Shown: positions 25,431-34,027 of the stretch, piece after piece
Position numbering within the stretch: position 1 is the stretch's first letter
Layout: every line of letters begins with the position of its first letter
Assembly (NCBI RefSeq): GCF_001513965.1
Contig: NZ_KQ948035.1
Location: 68,041 to 132,040 of the forward strand
Origin: Streptomyces cellostaticus
GTDB lineage: Bacteria > Actinomycetota > Actinomycetes > Streptomycetales > Streptomycetaceae
Length of the DNA: 64,000 bases
Direction of reading: 5' to 3'
Position numbers and translations under genes: made by a program
Notes under the pieces: model-generated
The model's database searches: none
Seen by the model: only the letters and a program-made list of their open reading frames with translations
What the model was told of the DNA's origin: nothing

Positions 25431-26400
25431 TCACGGGTTTGCCGTGAGCAAGCTGGTGCCGAGGGCGCTGAGGGTGTGGAGGACGCGTTGCCCTGCCCGG
25501 CCGGCCGCAGGGCGGCGGTGTGCTGGGAGACGGCTGGGGCGCTCACGCCGAGCCGGGCGGCGAGCTCGGTGGTAGTGAAACCCACGCCAATGGCCCGTAG
25601 CGCCGCGGCCCGCCCTTGCCCATCAGGGCAGGGCGGCCAGGCCGTCCACGCCAGGGGGCGGCGGCAGGATGGCCTCGGAGGCGGTGTAGATGAACAGCGG
25701 CTGCTGCCATCGGCTGGTGATTGCCAGGGGAGATCATGCCGCCGAGGAACAGGTTCGGGGCCAGCACGAAACCCGGGGCCGCGACGCTGCGCTCCGCCTG
25801 CATCGGAACGGTCAGGGCGAGGCCCCCGAGGGTGGCTTGGAAGCGGGTGGGGTCGCTGAACGCCGGGTGGACGCCGGCCGGCGTTCTGCCCGTCCCTTGA
25901 TCCCCGAGAGCGCTCCGACGCATGCTGATGTCGGCGTGCAGCCGTTTGGTCATGTCGGGCGAGTCATCGGCCAGACAGGCGATGAAGAATGCGTGCGCAG
26001 TTCCCAGAAGACGCTTCAGCTGCCGGTCGCCGCCGTCCGTCAGCTGCGCCACCGGCCAGGGCAAAGGGCCCAGCTCGGCGTAGCGGGCCAGGTCGCTGTG
26101 CAACTGCTCGATGTTGACAGCGCCGGTCACATCCTGCTCGTCGGACAGAGAGACGCCGCCCGGGACCCAGGGCATCGGCGGAGTCAGGAAGTCCGGAAGG
26201 CAGTACGGGTTTGCCCCGACCAGCTCGATCTTGGGTAGCGCCCGAGCGGGCACCCGGGACCGGATCCCACGCCGCCACCGAAGAGCCGGTAGCGGCGTAC
26301 CGCTGTACTGCTGAAGTCCGATCAGCAGATGCTGCATCGGCGACACTGCGAAACGCACGTTGGCCAGATCCCGCGCCCCGAACGCCATGGCCACTCGCAC
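25431..26400 (-). pseudogene. ArsR-type winged-helix regulator, frameshifted
   Basis: The N-terminal 240 residues are open (VAMAFGARDLANVRFAVSPM ... MISPGNHQPMAAAAVHL) and match the long ArsR-like regulators in which an effector-like domain precedes the helix-turn-helix. The C-terminal DNA-binding part is in a different frame: GRAAALRAIGVGFTTTELAA and RLGVSAPAVSQHTAALRPAG. A second frame change then leads into GQRVLHTLSALGTSLLTANP and a stop at 25431. Two frameshifts therefore separate the effector domain from an otherwise well-conserved DNA-binding domain. The start GTG 26400 has GGAGGGG five bases upstream. The divergent hydroxyacid oxidase gene may be its former target. Confidence 0.7.
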
Positions 26401-26621
26401 TGGCCCCTCCGGTCCCTGGGCCCCTGAGGCGGCAGCTCAAAGGCTGTCCGCCTGCAGTACCGGCAGGCCACCATCTTTCGCAGGTGCCACGAAGACCCCA
26501 AGGGCCGCCGGGCAGGGGTCCGACGGCGCCGCAACTCGAAGACCTCGCCCAGCAGGTCCTGGCCGGGGCTGGCCGGAACCGGGCTTGCCTCCGCCGGGCG
26601 GTCCTGGTGAGGTGAATCGTC

Positions 26622-27746
26622 GTGGCGACGGACAAGGACAATTCTGGCAACTCTCCTGGTGCCGGCGGTCGGAACATGGTCACGCTGGACGATTACTACA
26701 CCGCGGCGCGCTCCTTGGTCGAGCCCGCTGCCTGGGACTACATCGACGGCGGCAGCGGTGATGAGACGACCCTGCGCGAGAACCTGGCCGGCTACCGGCG
26801 CTACCGGCTGCGCCCGCGCGTCCTCGTCGACGTCTCCCGCTGCGACATGCGCACCACCCTGCTCGGTTCCCCCGTCGCCCTGCCCATCGCGGTCGCCCCT
26901 ACCGGCTTCCACGGGCTGGTCACATCCGAAGCCGAGTCGGCCTGTGCTCGCGCCGCGGGCGAGGTGGGCGCGCTGATGGTGGTCAGCACGTTCGCCACCA
27001 CGCGACTGGAGGACGTCGCTCGGGCGGCGCGTGGGCCGTTGTGGATGCAGCTGTACGTCTTCCGGGACCGCACGGTCAGCGAGGATCTGGTCAAGAGGGC
27101 TGAGGCGGTCGGGTACCGGGCACTCGTCGTCACGGTGGATGCCCCGGTGAGGGGGCGCCGGGTGCGGGATCTGCGCAACGCCTTCGCCCTCCCCCCGGGT
27201 CTGGCACCGGCGAACTTCCCCGACATCCCCGCCGACGGCTCTTCGGCCGAACTGGCCGCGCAGCTGGCCCGGCATATCGACCCCGCCTTCAGCTGGGACG
27301 ATCTGGCCTGGCTGCGCTCGCTGACCCGGCTGCCGATCGTCCTGAAGGGCGTGCTCACCGCTGAAGACGCGGCCCACGCAGCCGAGTTGGGGGTGGCAGC
27401 GATCGTGGTTTCCAACCACGGTGGCCGCCAGCTGGACGGCTCGGTCACCGCTCTCGATGCGCTCCCCGAGGTGGTCTCCGCCGTCGCCGGACGCTGTGAG
27501 GTCCTCGTCGACGGGGGCGTCCGCCGGGGCTCGGACGCGCTGGTCGCTCTGGCTCTGGGTGCCCGGGCGGTGCTGGTGGGCCGGCCTGTGCTGTGGGGCA
27601 TGGCCGTCTCAGCGGCCGAGGGCGCCCGGGACGTACTGTCCATCCTGGGCGCCGAGTTGGAGACTGCCATGGCGCTCTGCGGCCGTACGGACCTCGCATC
27701 CGTGGACGCGAGCCTGCTGCGCCCGGCATCCCACCGCCCCTGCTAG
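26622..27746 (+). CDS. FMN-dependent alpha-hydroxy acid oxidase/dehydrogenase
   Basis: A 374-residue TIM-barrel flavoprotein of the lactate/glycolate oxidase family, which oxidises L-2-hydroxy acids to 2-oxo acids. Visible motifs are YYTAARSLVEPAAWDYIDGG, SGDETTLRENLAGYRRYRLR, ALPIAVAPTGFHGLVTSEAE, GPLWMQLYVFRDRTVSEDLV, ALVVTVDAPVRGRRVRDLRN and the active-site IVVSNHGGRQLDGS (His266, with the substrate-binding Arg three residues on). The phosphate-binding end is VLVDGGVRRGSDALVALALG. The GTG start has GAGGTGA five bases upstream. It is full length. The next gene is a YciI protein 64 bases on. Confidence 0.92.
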   Translation: MATDKDNSGNSPGAGGRNMVTLDDYYTAARSLVEPAAWDYIDGGSGDETTLRENLAGYRRYRLRPRVLVDVSRCDMRTTLLGSPVALPIAVAPTGFHGLVTSEAESACARAAGEVGALMVVSTFATTRLEDVARAARGPLWMQLYVFRDRTVSEDLVKRAEAVGYRALVVTVDAPVRGRRVRDLRNAFALPPGLAPANFPDIPADGSSAELAAQLARHIDPAFSWDDLAWLRSLTRLPIVLKGVLTAEDAAHAAELGVAAIVVSNHGGRQLDGSVTALDALPEVVSAVAGRCEVLVDGGVRRGSDALVALALGARAVLVGRPVLWGMAVSAAEGARDVLSILGAELETAMALCGRTDLASVDASLLRPASHRPC

Positions 27747-27810
27747 GGCAGGTCTCCCGGATCATGGAATGGGATCGCTATGCCCCTTGGTGATCCGCTA
27801 CGGTCCGTGC

Positions 27811-28128
27811 ATGTTCGTTGTCACAGTGACCTACACGGCACCGCTGGCCGATGTGGACCAGTGGAGAGCGGCGCATGGCGACTGGCTGAGTGATCTCATC
27901 TCACGACGGCAGCTTCTCGTGGCCGGGCGCCAGGTGCCTTTGATCGGCGGTGTCTACCTCGCCCCCGAGATGCCCGCTGAAGAACTCGACCGCCTCCTCG
28001 CCACCGATCCCTACGTCGTCCACGGCGTGGCTGCGCACTCCGTCGTGGAGTTCACGCCGCTGCTGGTCGCGACCGGCCTGGAGGACCTCAAGTCCCAGCA
28101 GGGAGCCTGGCTTCCCCGCCAACTGTGA
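27811..28128 (+). CDS. YciI family protein
   Basis: A 105-residue ferredoxin-like protein: MFVVTVTYTAPLADVDQWRA, AHGDWLSDLISRRQLLVAGR, IGGVYLAPEMPAEELDRLLA, TDPYVVHGVAAHSVVEFTPL. The FxxxVTYT strand, the HGDWL helix start and the DPY...GVA motif are standard for YciI/YCII proteins. It keeps the His and Asp positions proposed as catalytic in dehydrochlorinase relatives. There is no Shine-Dalgarno, so it may be leaderless or translationally linked to the oxidase gene. Its last codons abut a decayed IS5-type transposase on the other strand. Confidence 0.87.
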   Translation: MFVVTVTYTAPLADVDQWRAAHGDWLSDLISRRQLLVAGRQVPLIGGVYLAPEMPAEELDRLLATDPYVVHGVAAHSVVEFTPLLVATGLEDLKSQQGAWLPRQL

Positions 28129-28445
28129 GCGGAGCCAGGACCGGGTGGCGCGGTTGCCGTACGCCTTGTCGGCAGCCACGCTGCCGGGCGTGCAACGCGG
28201 ACGGCCCGACCCGGCGCGGGGCACCCGGACCTTCTCCATCACCGCCTCGAACAGGCGACGTCCGGCTTCGATTCCAGTTACGGTATTCCTCCGGCAGGTG
28301 AACCCACTGCGATCCGGTCTGGAACTTCCAGGCGATTACGTCGATCACTTCATGGTGGTCCCGCCACCGGCCGCCCCGCTTGGGTGTCCTGTCCGGGAGT
28401 AACGGCCCGAATCGCGCCCACTGGGCGTCAGTCAACAGCACACCC
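28127..28445 (-). mobile_element. IS5-family transposase remnant with internal deletion
   Basis: In the 28272-28440 part, a minus-strand frame reads LLTDAQWARFGPLLPDRTPK, RGGRWRDHHEVIDVIAWKFQ and TGSQWVHLPEEYRNWN, the N-terminal domain of an IS5-group transposase. It is followed directly, in another frame, by MEKVRVPRAGSGRPRCTPGS and VAADKAYGNRATRSWLRSQL, which normally lies more than 100 residues further on and contains the catalytic Asp region. The middle is deleted and the end is missing at the YciI stop codon. Confidence 0.75.
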
Positions 28446-28592
28446 GGGCCAACGACAGCAGGTACGGCACCCTGGTTGGAGTTCGAAGCCCAGACTGCAG
28501 GTAGGCATGCCACCGACTGATGATTGGCACTCGCTGCGGAACAACGCGCCAGGGGAGACTTCAGATCTGATCCCCTACATGAAGGAGTCGTG

Positions 28593-29201
28593 ATGCAGGT
28601 AGCCGTGGTCACCTTCGACGGGTTCAACGAGCTCGACAGCTTGATCGCTTCCGCGCTGGTCAACCGGTGCCGTAAGGACGGCTTGGAAGCCTTCATTACG
28701 ACGCCGACGTCGGTGGTCACGTCGATGAACGGTGTCGCCGTGACCGGGCAGCGCCCGATGGAGTTCGTGACCGAGGCCGACGTCGTGCTGATCGGCAGCG
28801 GAGTGACGACGCGAGACGTGGTCGCCGACGACTGGCTGATCTCTCGGCTGCCGCTCGATCCCTCACGACAGCTGATCGGTGCGCAGTGCTCCGGCGCGCT
28901 GGTGCTCGCCCGGCTCGGGCTGCTGAACGGCATGCCCGTGTGCACGGACATGAAGAGCCGGCCCTTCGTCGAAGCCTGCAACGTCACCGTGCTGGATGCG
29001 CCGTTCCATGCCGAAGGGAACATCGCTACGGCGGGCGGCTGCCTGGCATCCCAGTATCTCGCCACGTGGGTGATCACCCGCATGCTCGGGGAGGATGCCG
29101 CGCGCGACGTTCTCGACTACGTGGCTCCGGTCGGCGAAAACCAGGAGACCGTCGAGCGTGCCATGCGTGCCGTCCACACGGGCGAGGCCGTACTGGGCTG
29201 A
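28593..29201 (+). CDS. DJ-1/PfpI family protein
   Basis: A 202-residue protein with the class I glutamine amidotransferase-like fold of DJ-1/PfpI. The N-terminal strand and loop MQVAVVTFDGFNELDSLIAS is typical, including the Glu/Asp near residue 13 that contacts the nucleophile. The nucleophile elbow is LIGAQCSGALVLARLGLLNG with Cys99; FHAEGNIATAGGCLASQYLA carries a second cysteine in the position of the family's late motif. Members act as glyoxalases, chaperones or regulators. There is no AraC domain attached. The start is fixed by GAAGGAG five bases before ATG 28593. Confidence 0.88.
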   Translation: MQVAVVTFDGFNELDSLIASALVNRCRKDGLEAFITTPTSVVTSMNGVAVTGQRPMEFVTEADVVLIGSGVTTRDVVADDWLISRLPLDPSRQLIGAQCSGALVLARLGLLNGMPVCTDMKSRPFVEACNVTVLDAPFHAEGNIATAGGCLASQYLATWVITRMLGEDAARDVLDYVAPVGENQETVERAMRAVHTGEAVLG

Positions 29202-29269
29202 TGCCCGGCGTACAGCCTTTTGCGGTCTCCTGTGCTGCGTGCCTCAAAGGGATGTACATGTAGCGGCGT

Positions 29270-29640
29270 CTGCAGGTGCGCGTGGGGCGGCCCGCAGAAG
29301 ACCCATGTCTTCTGCGGGCTGCGGCTGTAGTCGAGTTCGGACTTGATCCGGTGCCCGGTGACCAGCCCAGGGCGGGCGTGAAGGCGCGCGGGATGACCGG
29401 CCCGAGCTCGTCGGCGCAGATGACCGTGGCGCCGGGCGGCGGGTCGGCTTTGCAGGCCGAGGATCCGCGTCCTTTTGGGGCGAAGTCCGCATCTCTCGGC
29501 CGGGTATTACGGCCGCGTGCGGCGCCAGCGTACTCCCTCCTCCCGCAGGATCCTTCGGACCCGTGAACGTCCGACCTGGATGCCCTTGGCCTGGGCCGCG
29601 GCGGCTGGTGCAGACAAGGTTCACTCCGCCGGGCCGCGCT
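29270..29640 (-). mobile_element. IS630-family transposase remnant
   Basis: Minus-strand frames give, in pieces, DADFAPK, PPPGATVICADELGPVIPR and, after a frame change, GHRIKSELDYSRSPQKTWVF. These match the IS630 transposase segment that includes the first catalytic Asp (CADELGP) and the GHRIKxELDYSRGPEKTWV stretch. There are at least two frameshifts, and the N-terminal domain and final catalytic Glu are missing or unrecognisable. Nothing else is evident between 29202 and 29824. Confidence 0.65.
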
Positions 29641-29824
29641 CGTCCGGCGCCCGTAGTTCTCGGCCCGGCTTCCACCGCAGCCGGTCCGGCGGCGGCCTTC
29701 TGACCAGTGCAATGATCCGGGACCGTTTCTGCCTGCGATCGTCGGCACCCGCTGTCCGGACCAGCTCAGCTGCACCGTCCGGCCCCGCCACCAGGCCATA
29801 TACCCAGCCACAGAGGAATGCGGC

Positions 29825-30031
29825 CTAGTCGATGATCTGGTTGAAGAACAGCACGGCCGGGGCAACCACCCCGCCGCCGACGCTCACCGCGACGGGCCAC
29901 GCGTTGCCGGCCAGTGCCGCCAGAACCGTGGCACCGATGCCGGCCAGGGCTGCCAGCAGGAAGACGATGGCGGCGCGTTGAGTGAGGAGCGGCCCGTCCT
30001 GACCGGGCCGCCGACGGCTGGGCTGTGCCAC
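29825..30031 (-). CDS. Small two-helix membrane protein
   Basis: A 68-residue protein: a short basic N-terminus (MAQPSRRRPGQDGP), then two hydrophobic segments, RAAIVFLLAALAGIGATVLA and PVAVSVGGGVVAPAVLFFNQ, ending IID. It is clearly related to the small protein at 60175-60417 (RAALVLLLAALAGVSAGLLS ... FNQAIT), so the window carries two copies of an undescribed small membrane family. The GTG at 30031 has GGTGAGGAG about eight bases upstream. It lies 11 bases from the end of the decarboxylase gene on the same strand and could be the last gene of that operon. Function unknown. Confidence 0.7.
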   Translation of the reverse strand: MAQPSRRRPGQDGPLLTQRAAIVFLLAALAGIGATVLAALAGNAWPVAVSVGGGVVAPAVLFFNQIID

Positions 30032-30042
30032 CTCGGCGCTCC

Positions 30043-31401
30043 TCACCCGACGCCGTGGGCGGGTTCGTGCGCCCGTTCTCGCCGAAGCCTGCCGTGACCG
30101 CTCCGGTCCGGAACGGGGACGTCCCACGGGTCCTGAGCGGGACGCAGGAGTTCGAAGGCGACACGGCCGTCATCGCTGGTGCGGACCCCGTGCACGGCGG
30201 GTTCGGGCAGGCTGTTGTAGTGGAAGGGCGTCGAGAAGTGGTAGGCGCCGGTGTCCAGGACGGCGACGATGTCGCCGGGTTCCAGCAGCGGCAACGCGCG
30301 GTCGCGCGCCAGCAGGTCGCCGGCGAAGCAGGCGGGCCCCGCGATGTCCTGGCGGACCGGTCCGCCCCGCTTGGCCGTGCCGCCGCCGTCGTGTGCCTCG
30401 ATCCGCAGTGGCCAGGCGTCGGGATTGAACACGGTCCGGGTGGCCACCTGCACTCCGGCGTGGGTGACCGCGATCGGCCGGCCGCCCATGCTCTTCGTGT
30501 ACTCGACGTAAGCGGCGGTGAAACCGTTCTTGGCGAGGACGGAACGCCCGAACTCGGTGACGATCTCGTACCCGCCGGAGAACAGCGTGGGCGTGTGGGC
30601 GCGCAGTTGTCCGACGTACGTGTCGAAGGTCGGCGTGGTCTCGTCGTCGGCGAAGTTGACGGGCAGTCCGCCGCCGATGTCGATGCCGACGACCTGGCGC
30701 CGTCCGACGGTGGAGTTGACCTCCTCGGCGAACGCCACGGCCTCGGCGACCCCGCGCGCCATGAGGTCCAGCGGGCAGCCCTGGGAACCGGCGTGTGTGT
30801 GCACCCAGGTGAGCCACGGCCGGTCACGGTAGGCGCGCAGCAACTCCCGCCGGCTGCCCGGGTCGGCCAGCGGGACACCGAACTTGGAGGTGCTCGTGGC
30901 CGTGCTCATCGCGGCGATGGCGCCACCACCGAGCTGGGAGTTGACCCGCACACCGATCCTCGACACCGGAACGCGGTCGCCGAGTGCCCGGTCGATCCTG
31001 GCGAGTTCCTGGTAGTTGTCCGCGTTGATGGTCACACCCAGGTCCAGGGCGCGCAGGAGTTCGGCCTCCGTCTTGGCCGGTGAGTCGAAGACGATCCGAT
31101 CCGGAGCGAAGCCGGCGGCCAGTGAGCGGGCCAGTTCACCCGCGGTGGCGACCTCGCAGCCCATGCCGAGCCGCCGTAGCTCCGCCAGCACCGGCACCAG
31201 GCTGTTCGCCTTGGCGGCGAACGCGTGCAGCACGCGCGGCGCGGAGGGAAAGGCGCGGTGCAGGGAGTCGACTGTCGCGGCGACGCCGTCCAGGTCGACG
31301 AAGGCGGCCAGCAGGGATTGCTCGCGGTCCAGCAGTCCCTGTCGCACCGCCTCCCGCAGGATCCGTTCGCGCCGCTGTGCGGCGGGGGTCAGTCCGGTCA
31401 T
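30043..31401 (-). CDS. PLP-dependent fold III decarboxylase (diaminopimelate/ornithine decarboxylase-like)
   Basis: A 452-residue enzyme of the alanine-racemase-fold decarboxylases. Lys64 in HAFAAKANSLVPVLAELRRL is the PLP lysine. Further motifs are GCEVATAGELARSLAAG, DSPAKTEAELLRALDLGVTI, TWVHTHAGSQGC (PLP-stacking His), VVGIDIGGGLPVNF (phosphate-binding glycines) and, from the other subunit, GPACFAGDLL with the catalytic cysteine and DTGAYHFSTPFHYNSLP. Compared with LysA, the GAYGFSM region is changed to GAYHFST and the substrate loop differs, so it is probably not the housekeeping diaminopimelate decarboxylase; a D-amino acid or diamine substrate is possible. GGAAGG precedes the ATG. It lies downstream of a PucR regulator on the same strand. 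Confidence 0.82.
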   Translation of the reverse strand: MTGLTPAAQRRERILREAVRQGLLDREQSLLAAFVDLDGVAATVDSLHRAFPSAPRVLHAFAAKANSLVPVLAELRRLGMGCEVATAGELARSLAAGFAPDRIVFDSPAKTEAELLRALDLGVTINADNYQELARIDRALGDRVPVSRIGVRVNSQLGGGAIAAMSTATSTSKFGVPLADPGSRRELLRAYRDRPWLTWVHTHAGSQGCPLDLMARGVAEAVAFAEEVNSTVGRRQVVGIDIGGGLPVNFADDETTPTFDTYVGQLRAHTPTLFSGGYEIVTEFGRSVLAKNGFTAAYVEYTKSMGGRPIAVTHAGVQVATRTVFNPDAWPLRIEAHDGGGTAKRGGPVRQDIAGPACFAGDLLARDRALPLLEPGDIVAVLDTGAYHFSTPFHYNSLPEPAVHGVRTSDDGRVAFELLRPAQDPWDVPVPDRSGHGRLRRERAHEPAHGVG

Positions 31402-31649
31402 GGTGAGCCTTCCGGGGTGCTCTGCGCAGCGCCCGGGACCTTCCCGGGGCGGAGTACCAGGCTGCTGTCCGCACCGGGAGTGCGTCTTCGTCGAGTCGTC
31501 AAAGCCGCAGGCCTGCCCCACGGTGGTCAGGAGCAGACAACCGCCCGCCGACCGTGCCGTTGTGCGCTCCGACGAAGAAGCGGCCCTTCCATGGTGACGG
31601 CGCACAAGCGGCGGACGAGGCGCCGACGAGGGGCTGTTGCCCTGGTTGC

Positions 31650-33308
31650 TCAGTGCGTGCCGTCGCCCTGGTCGCTCAGGCGTAACTGCAACTGCGCCAG
31701 CAGACGGGCATCGGGGCTCTCCAGGTCCAGCCCCGACACCTGGGTGATGCGCCGCAGCCGGTAGCGCAGGCTGTTGGAATGCACGCCCAGCGCACGGGAA
31801 GCGGCGGACACGTCGCCGAAGTGGTCGAGGTAGGCGCGCAGGGTCTGCACCAGGCAACTGCCGCCGTGCTCGGCGTCGAACGCCCTCAGCCGGGCCACCG
31901 AGGTCTGGGGCGGCAGTGCCACCCCGCGCAGGGCGCCGACGACGTGCAGGATGCCGACCGTGTCCGCGACGTCCTCGGTCCTGGCCACGGTTCGCGACCG
32001 CGTGGCCTCGGTGAGCGCCCTGAGGGCGAGCTCGGCCGACCGGCGCGACTCGGGCGCGCCCGCCAGTCCGGGGGCCACATCGCCCAGACCGATTTTCACC
32101 GGCCTGCCCAGGGTGGCCGACAGCTGGTTCGCCAGCGATTCCCCCAGTCGCGTCACCTGGCTCTCGGCTCGGTCGGGGTCGCGGTCCAGCGCGCTCAGCA
32201 GCACCAGGATCCTGCCGCCCGCCGGGACAACCACCGTGCGGTGGCCGTAGGCGGCACAGTGCAGGGCCAGCAGCCCGTGCAGTCCTGACGGATCGTCGTC
32301 CCCGTGGCCCGCGGCCCCGGTACCGACCGCCAGGACGGCACACGGCTCCCTCGGCGGCAGCGAGGCCCGTTCCGCGAGCACCTCGACGGATCCGCGGTCC
32401 TCCAGCAGCGCGCGGGCCGCGTCCTCGACGAGGCGATCGCCCGAACTGTGGGTACGGTGGTGCAGCAGGTGGGCGGCGGCGGTCCGGGCCGCCGCGCGAA
32501 GGGCCTCGGAGGCATTTGGCGCCAGTGGCCGGCCGGCCACCGCGGCCACCCAGATCGACCCGAGCGCCTCCCCGCCCGCCCGTACGGCGCCCACCAGACG
32601 TTCCGGGTCCTGCCCGTGCGCCGGCCGGTGCAGTACGTCGTCCCCGGCCCACAGGGCCTGGAAGAACCCTGCCTCCCGCATGGCGGCCACCCGCCACGGC
32701 GGGACACGGCGGCCGAGGATGGTCAGCCGGCGATGCTCGTCCACGTTCTCCTCGGTCGAGGAGTAGGCGAGCACGCGGGACTCCGTGTCCTCGATGGTCA
32801 CCGCGCCGCCCACCAGAGCCGCCACCGCGTCGGCCAGCGAGTTGAGGTCGCCCAGGCGCGGCCCGCCGAGTCCCGCCAGGGGCGGTACGCCCGCCGAGGC
32901 CAGCCCCGCCCGCAGCACGCCCACCAGATGCGCCCAGGTGCACCAGGCGGTACGGAAGAGCAGCGCCGTACCGCCTGCTTCCGCTGCCGCCTGAAGGGCT
33001 CCCGCGGCAGGTTCGGGCCGGCCTGGTCCGAATACCACACCCGCCGCACCCGACTCGCCCGCCCGGCGCACGACGTCGACCCCCTGGGGCGAGCGCGGAT
33101 CGACGCCCACGGCGAGAAGCAGTTCCCGCGGTCTGATCACGGGCTCCAGGAGGTCCAGCACGTTCACGCCGGTGACCGTGGTCCCCAGGCCCTCGGGCGC
33201 CGAGTGCAACTCCACGGCGCCCACGCCCACGACGGAGAGCAGCCGCTCCAGCGTCACCCGCGTCTCGCCGGCCGTCTCCCAACCGGCCGATGCCCCCAGG
33301 TCCGTCAC
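31650..33308 (-). CDS. PucR/CdaR family transcriptional regulator
   Basis: A 552-residue regulator. The N-terminal third is a PucR-like domain (GTTVTGVNVLDLLEPVIRPR, LLLAVGVDPRSPQGVDVVRR), the middle has a GAF/GGDEF-like region (LADAVAALVGGAVTIEDTES, RVLAYSSTEENVDEHRRLTI), and the C-terminus is the PucR-type helix-turn-helix: LVQTLRAYLDHFGDVSAASR, ALGVHSNSLRYRLRRITQVS, GLDLESPDARLLAQLQLRL. Relatives activate purine or amino-acid catabolism operons. The GTG at 33308 has a G-rich ribosome binding site (GGGGGG). The PLP decarboxylase 249 bases downstream on the same strand is its likely target. Confidence 0.88.
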   Translation of the reverse strand: MTDLGASAGWETAGETRVTLERLLSVVGVGAVELHSAPEGLGTTVTGVNVLDLLEPVIRPRELLLAVGVDPRSPQGVDVVRRAGESGAAGVVFGPGRPEPAAGALQAAAEAGGTALLFRTAWCTWAHLVGVLRAGLASAGVPPLAGLGGPRLGDLNSLADAVAALVGGAVTIEDTESRVLAYSSTEENVDEHRRLTILGRRVPPWRVAAMREAGFFQALWAGDDVLHRPAHGQDPERLVGAVRAGGEALGSIWVAAVAGRPLAPNASEALRAAARTAAAHLLHHRTHSSGDRLVEDAARALLEDRGSVEVLAERASLPPREPCAVLAVGTGAAGHGDDDPSGLHGLLALHCAAYGHRTVVVPAGGRILVLLSALDRDPDRAESQVTRLGESLANQLSATLGRPVKIGLGDVAPGLAGAPESRRSAELALRALTEATRSRTVARTEDVADTVGILHVVGALRGVALPPQTSVARLRAFDAEHGGSCLVQTLRAYLDHFGDVSAASRALGVHSNSLRYRLRRITQVSGLDLESPDARLLAQLQLRLSDQGDGTH

Positions 33309-33529
33309 GTCGCCCCCCGTCTCGTGCCCCCGCCCGGTCCGGCACCGCAGCAAGGAGCGTGCACACGCCACCCGCCGTCGGCGGCCGATCCGGAAAACGT
33401 ACGACATCACCGTCGTGGCCCGCAGCCGATGCGCAGCAAAACTGCTCGCCCCGGGGCATGCCTGGTCCATGCGGTCGTCGGTGGCCGTGGGCTGAAGCAG
33501 CGTCTCGTTCTTGGTCTGCTGCAACAGGT

Positions 33530-33890
33530 GCCCGGTTGCGCACCGGGCTCACGCCGCGTGACTTCCCGTAGGTCCCGCCACTTCTGCTCGTCCGGGATCC
33601 AGGGCAGCTTGGAGAACCTGGGCACCAGGCCCCGCTGCTGACTGCTCCCGCGCCGGCCAGGCGTGTACCGCCCGCGGCCCACGGGGTTCGACTCGCGCAG
33701 GCCTTCCTCCATCAGGAAGTCGTAGAACAGGCGCACCGGCACCAGGCGCTGCTGGATCGTCGCATTCGCCGGCCCCGCCCCCGACTCGATCGAGACGTCG
33801 TTGCCGCGTGGCGGACTCCAGCGGCATCGTCCTGACCTGGGGGAACTGCCGTTCGGGTGCGTCATCGAGCGGCGGTGTGAACAGCACGCC
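33530..33890 (-). mobile_element. Tyrosine recombinase/integrase remnant
   Basis: The minus strand reads NATIQQRLVPVRLFYDFLME, EGLRESNPVGRGRYTPGRRG and RGLVPRFSKLPWIPDEQKWR, the core-binding domain and linker of a tyrosine site-specific recombinase of the type found in multi-integrase insertion elements. It breaks off after LREVTRREP with no catalytic R-H-R-Y domain. An upstream piece (APERQFPQVRTMPLESATR) is in a different frame. No attachment site could be identified. Confidence 0.65.
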
Positions 33891-34027
33891 TTAACGGTCT
33901 TATTGTCCTTACGTCTTGACGTTGCCTGGTGTCTGTGCGTTTGCTTCCTTCACATCATTGGTTACGCATGATGCTCCCCCCTCGGAAGGCACCTGATGTG
34001 AGCGCTCCTACCACCTGCAGGACCCCC

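Noticed and set aside
30043..33552. Single minus-strand frame of 1169 codons that would fuse sequence upstream to the decarboxylase
   Set aside because: The first 700 codons are out of frame with the PucR gene, are Arg/Gly-rich, and contain no motif. The real decarboxylase starts at 31401 with its own ribosome binding site.
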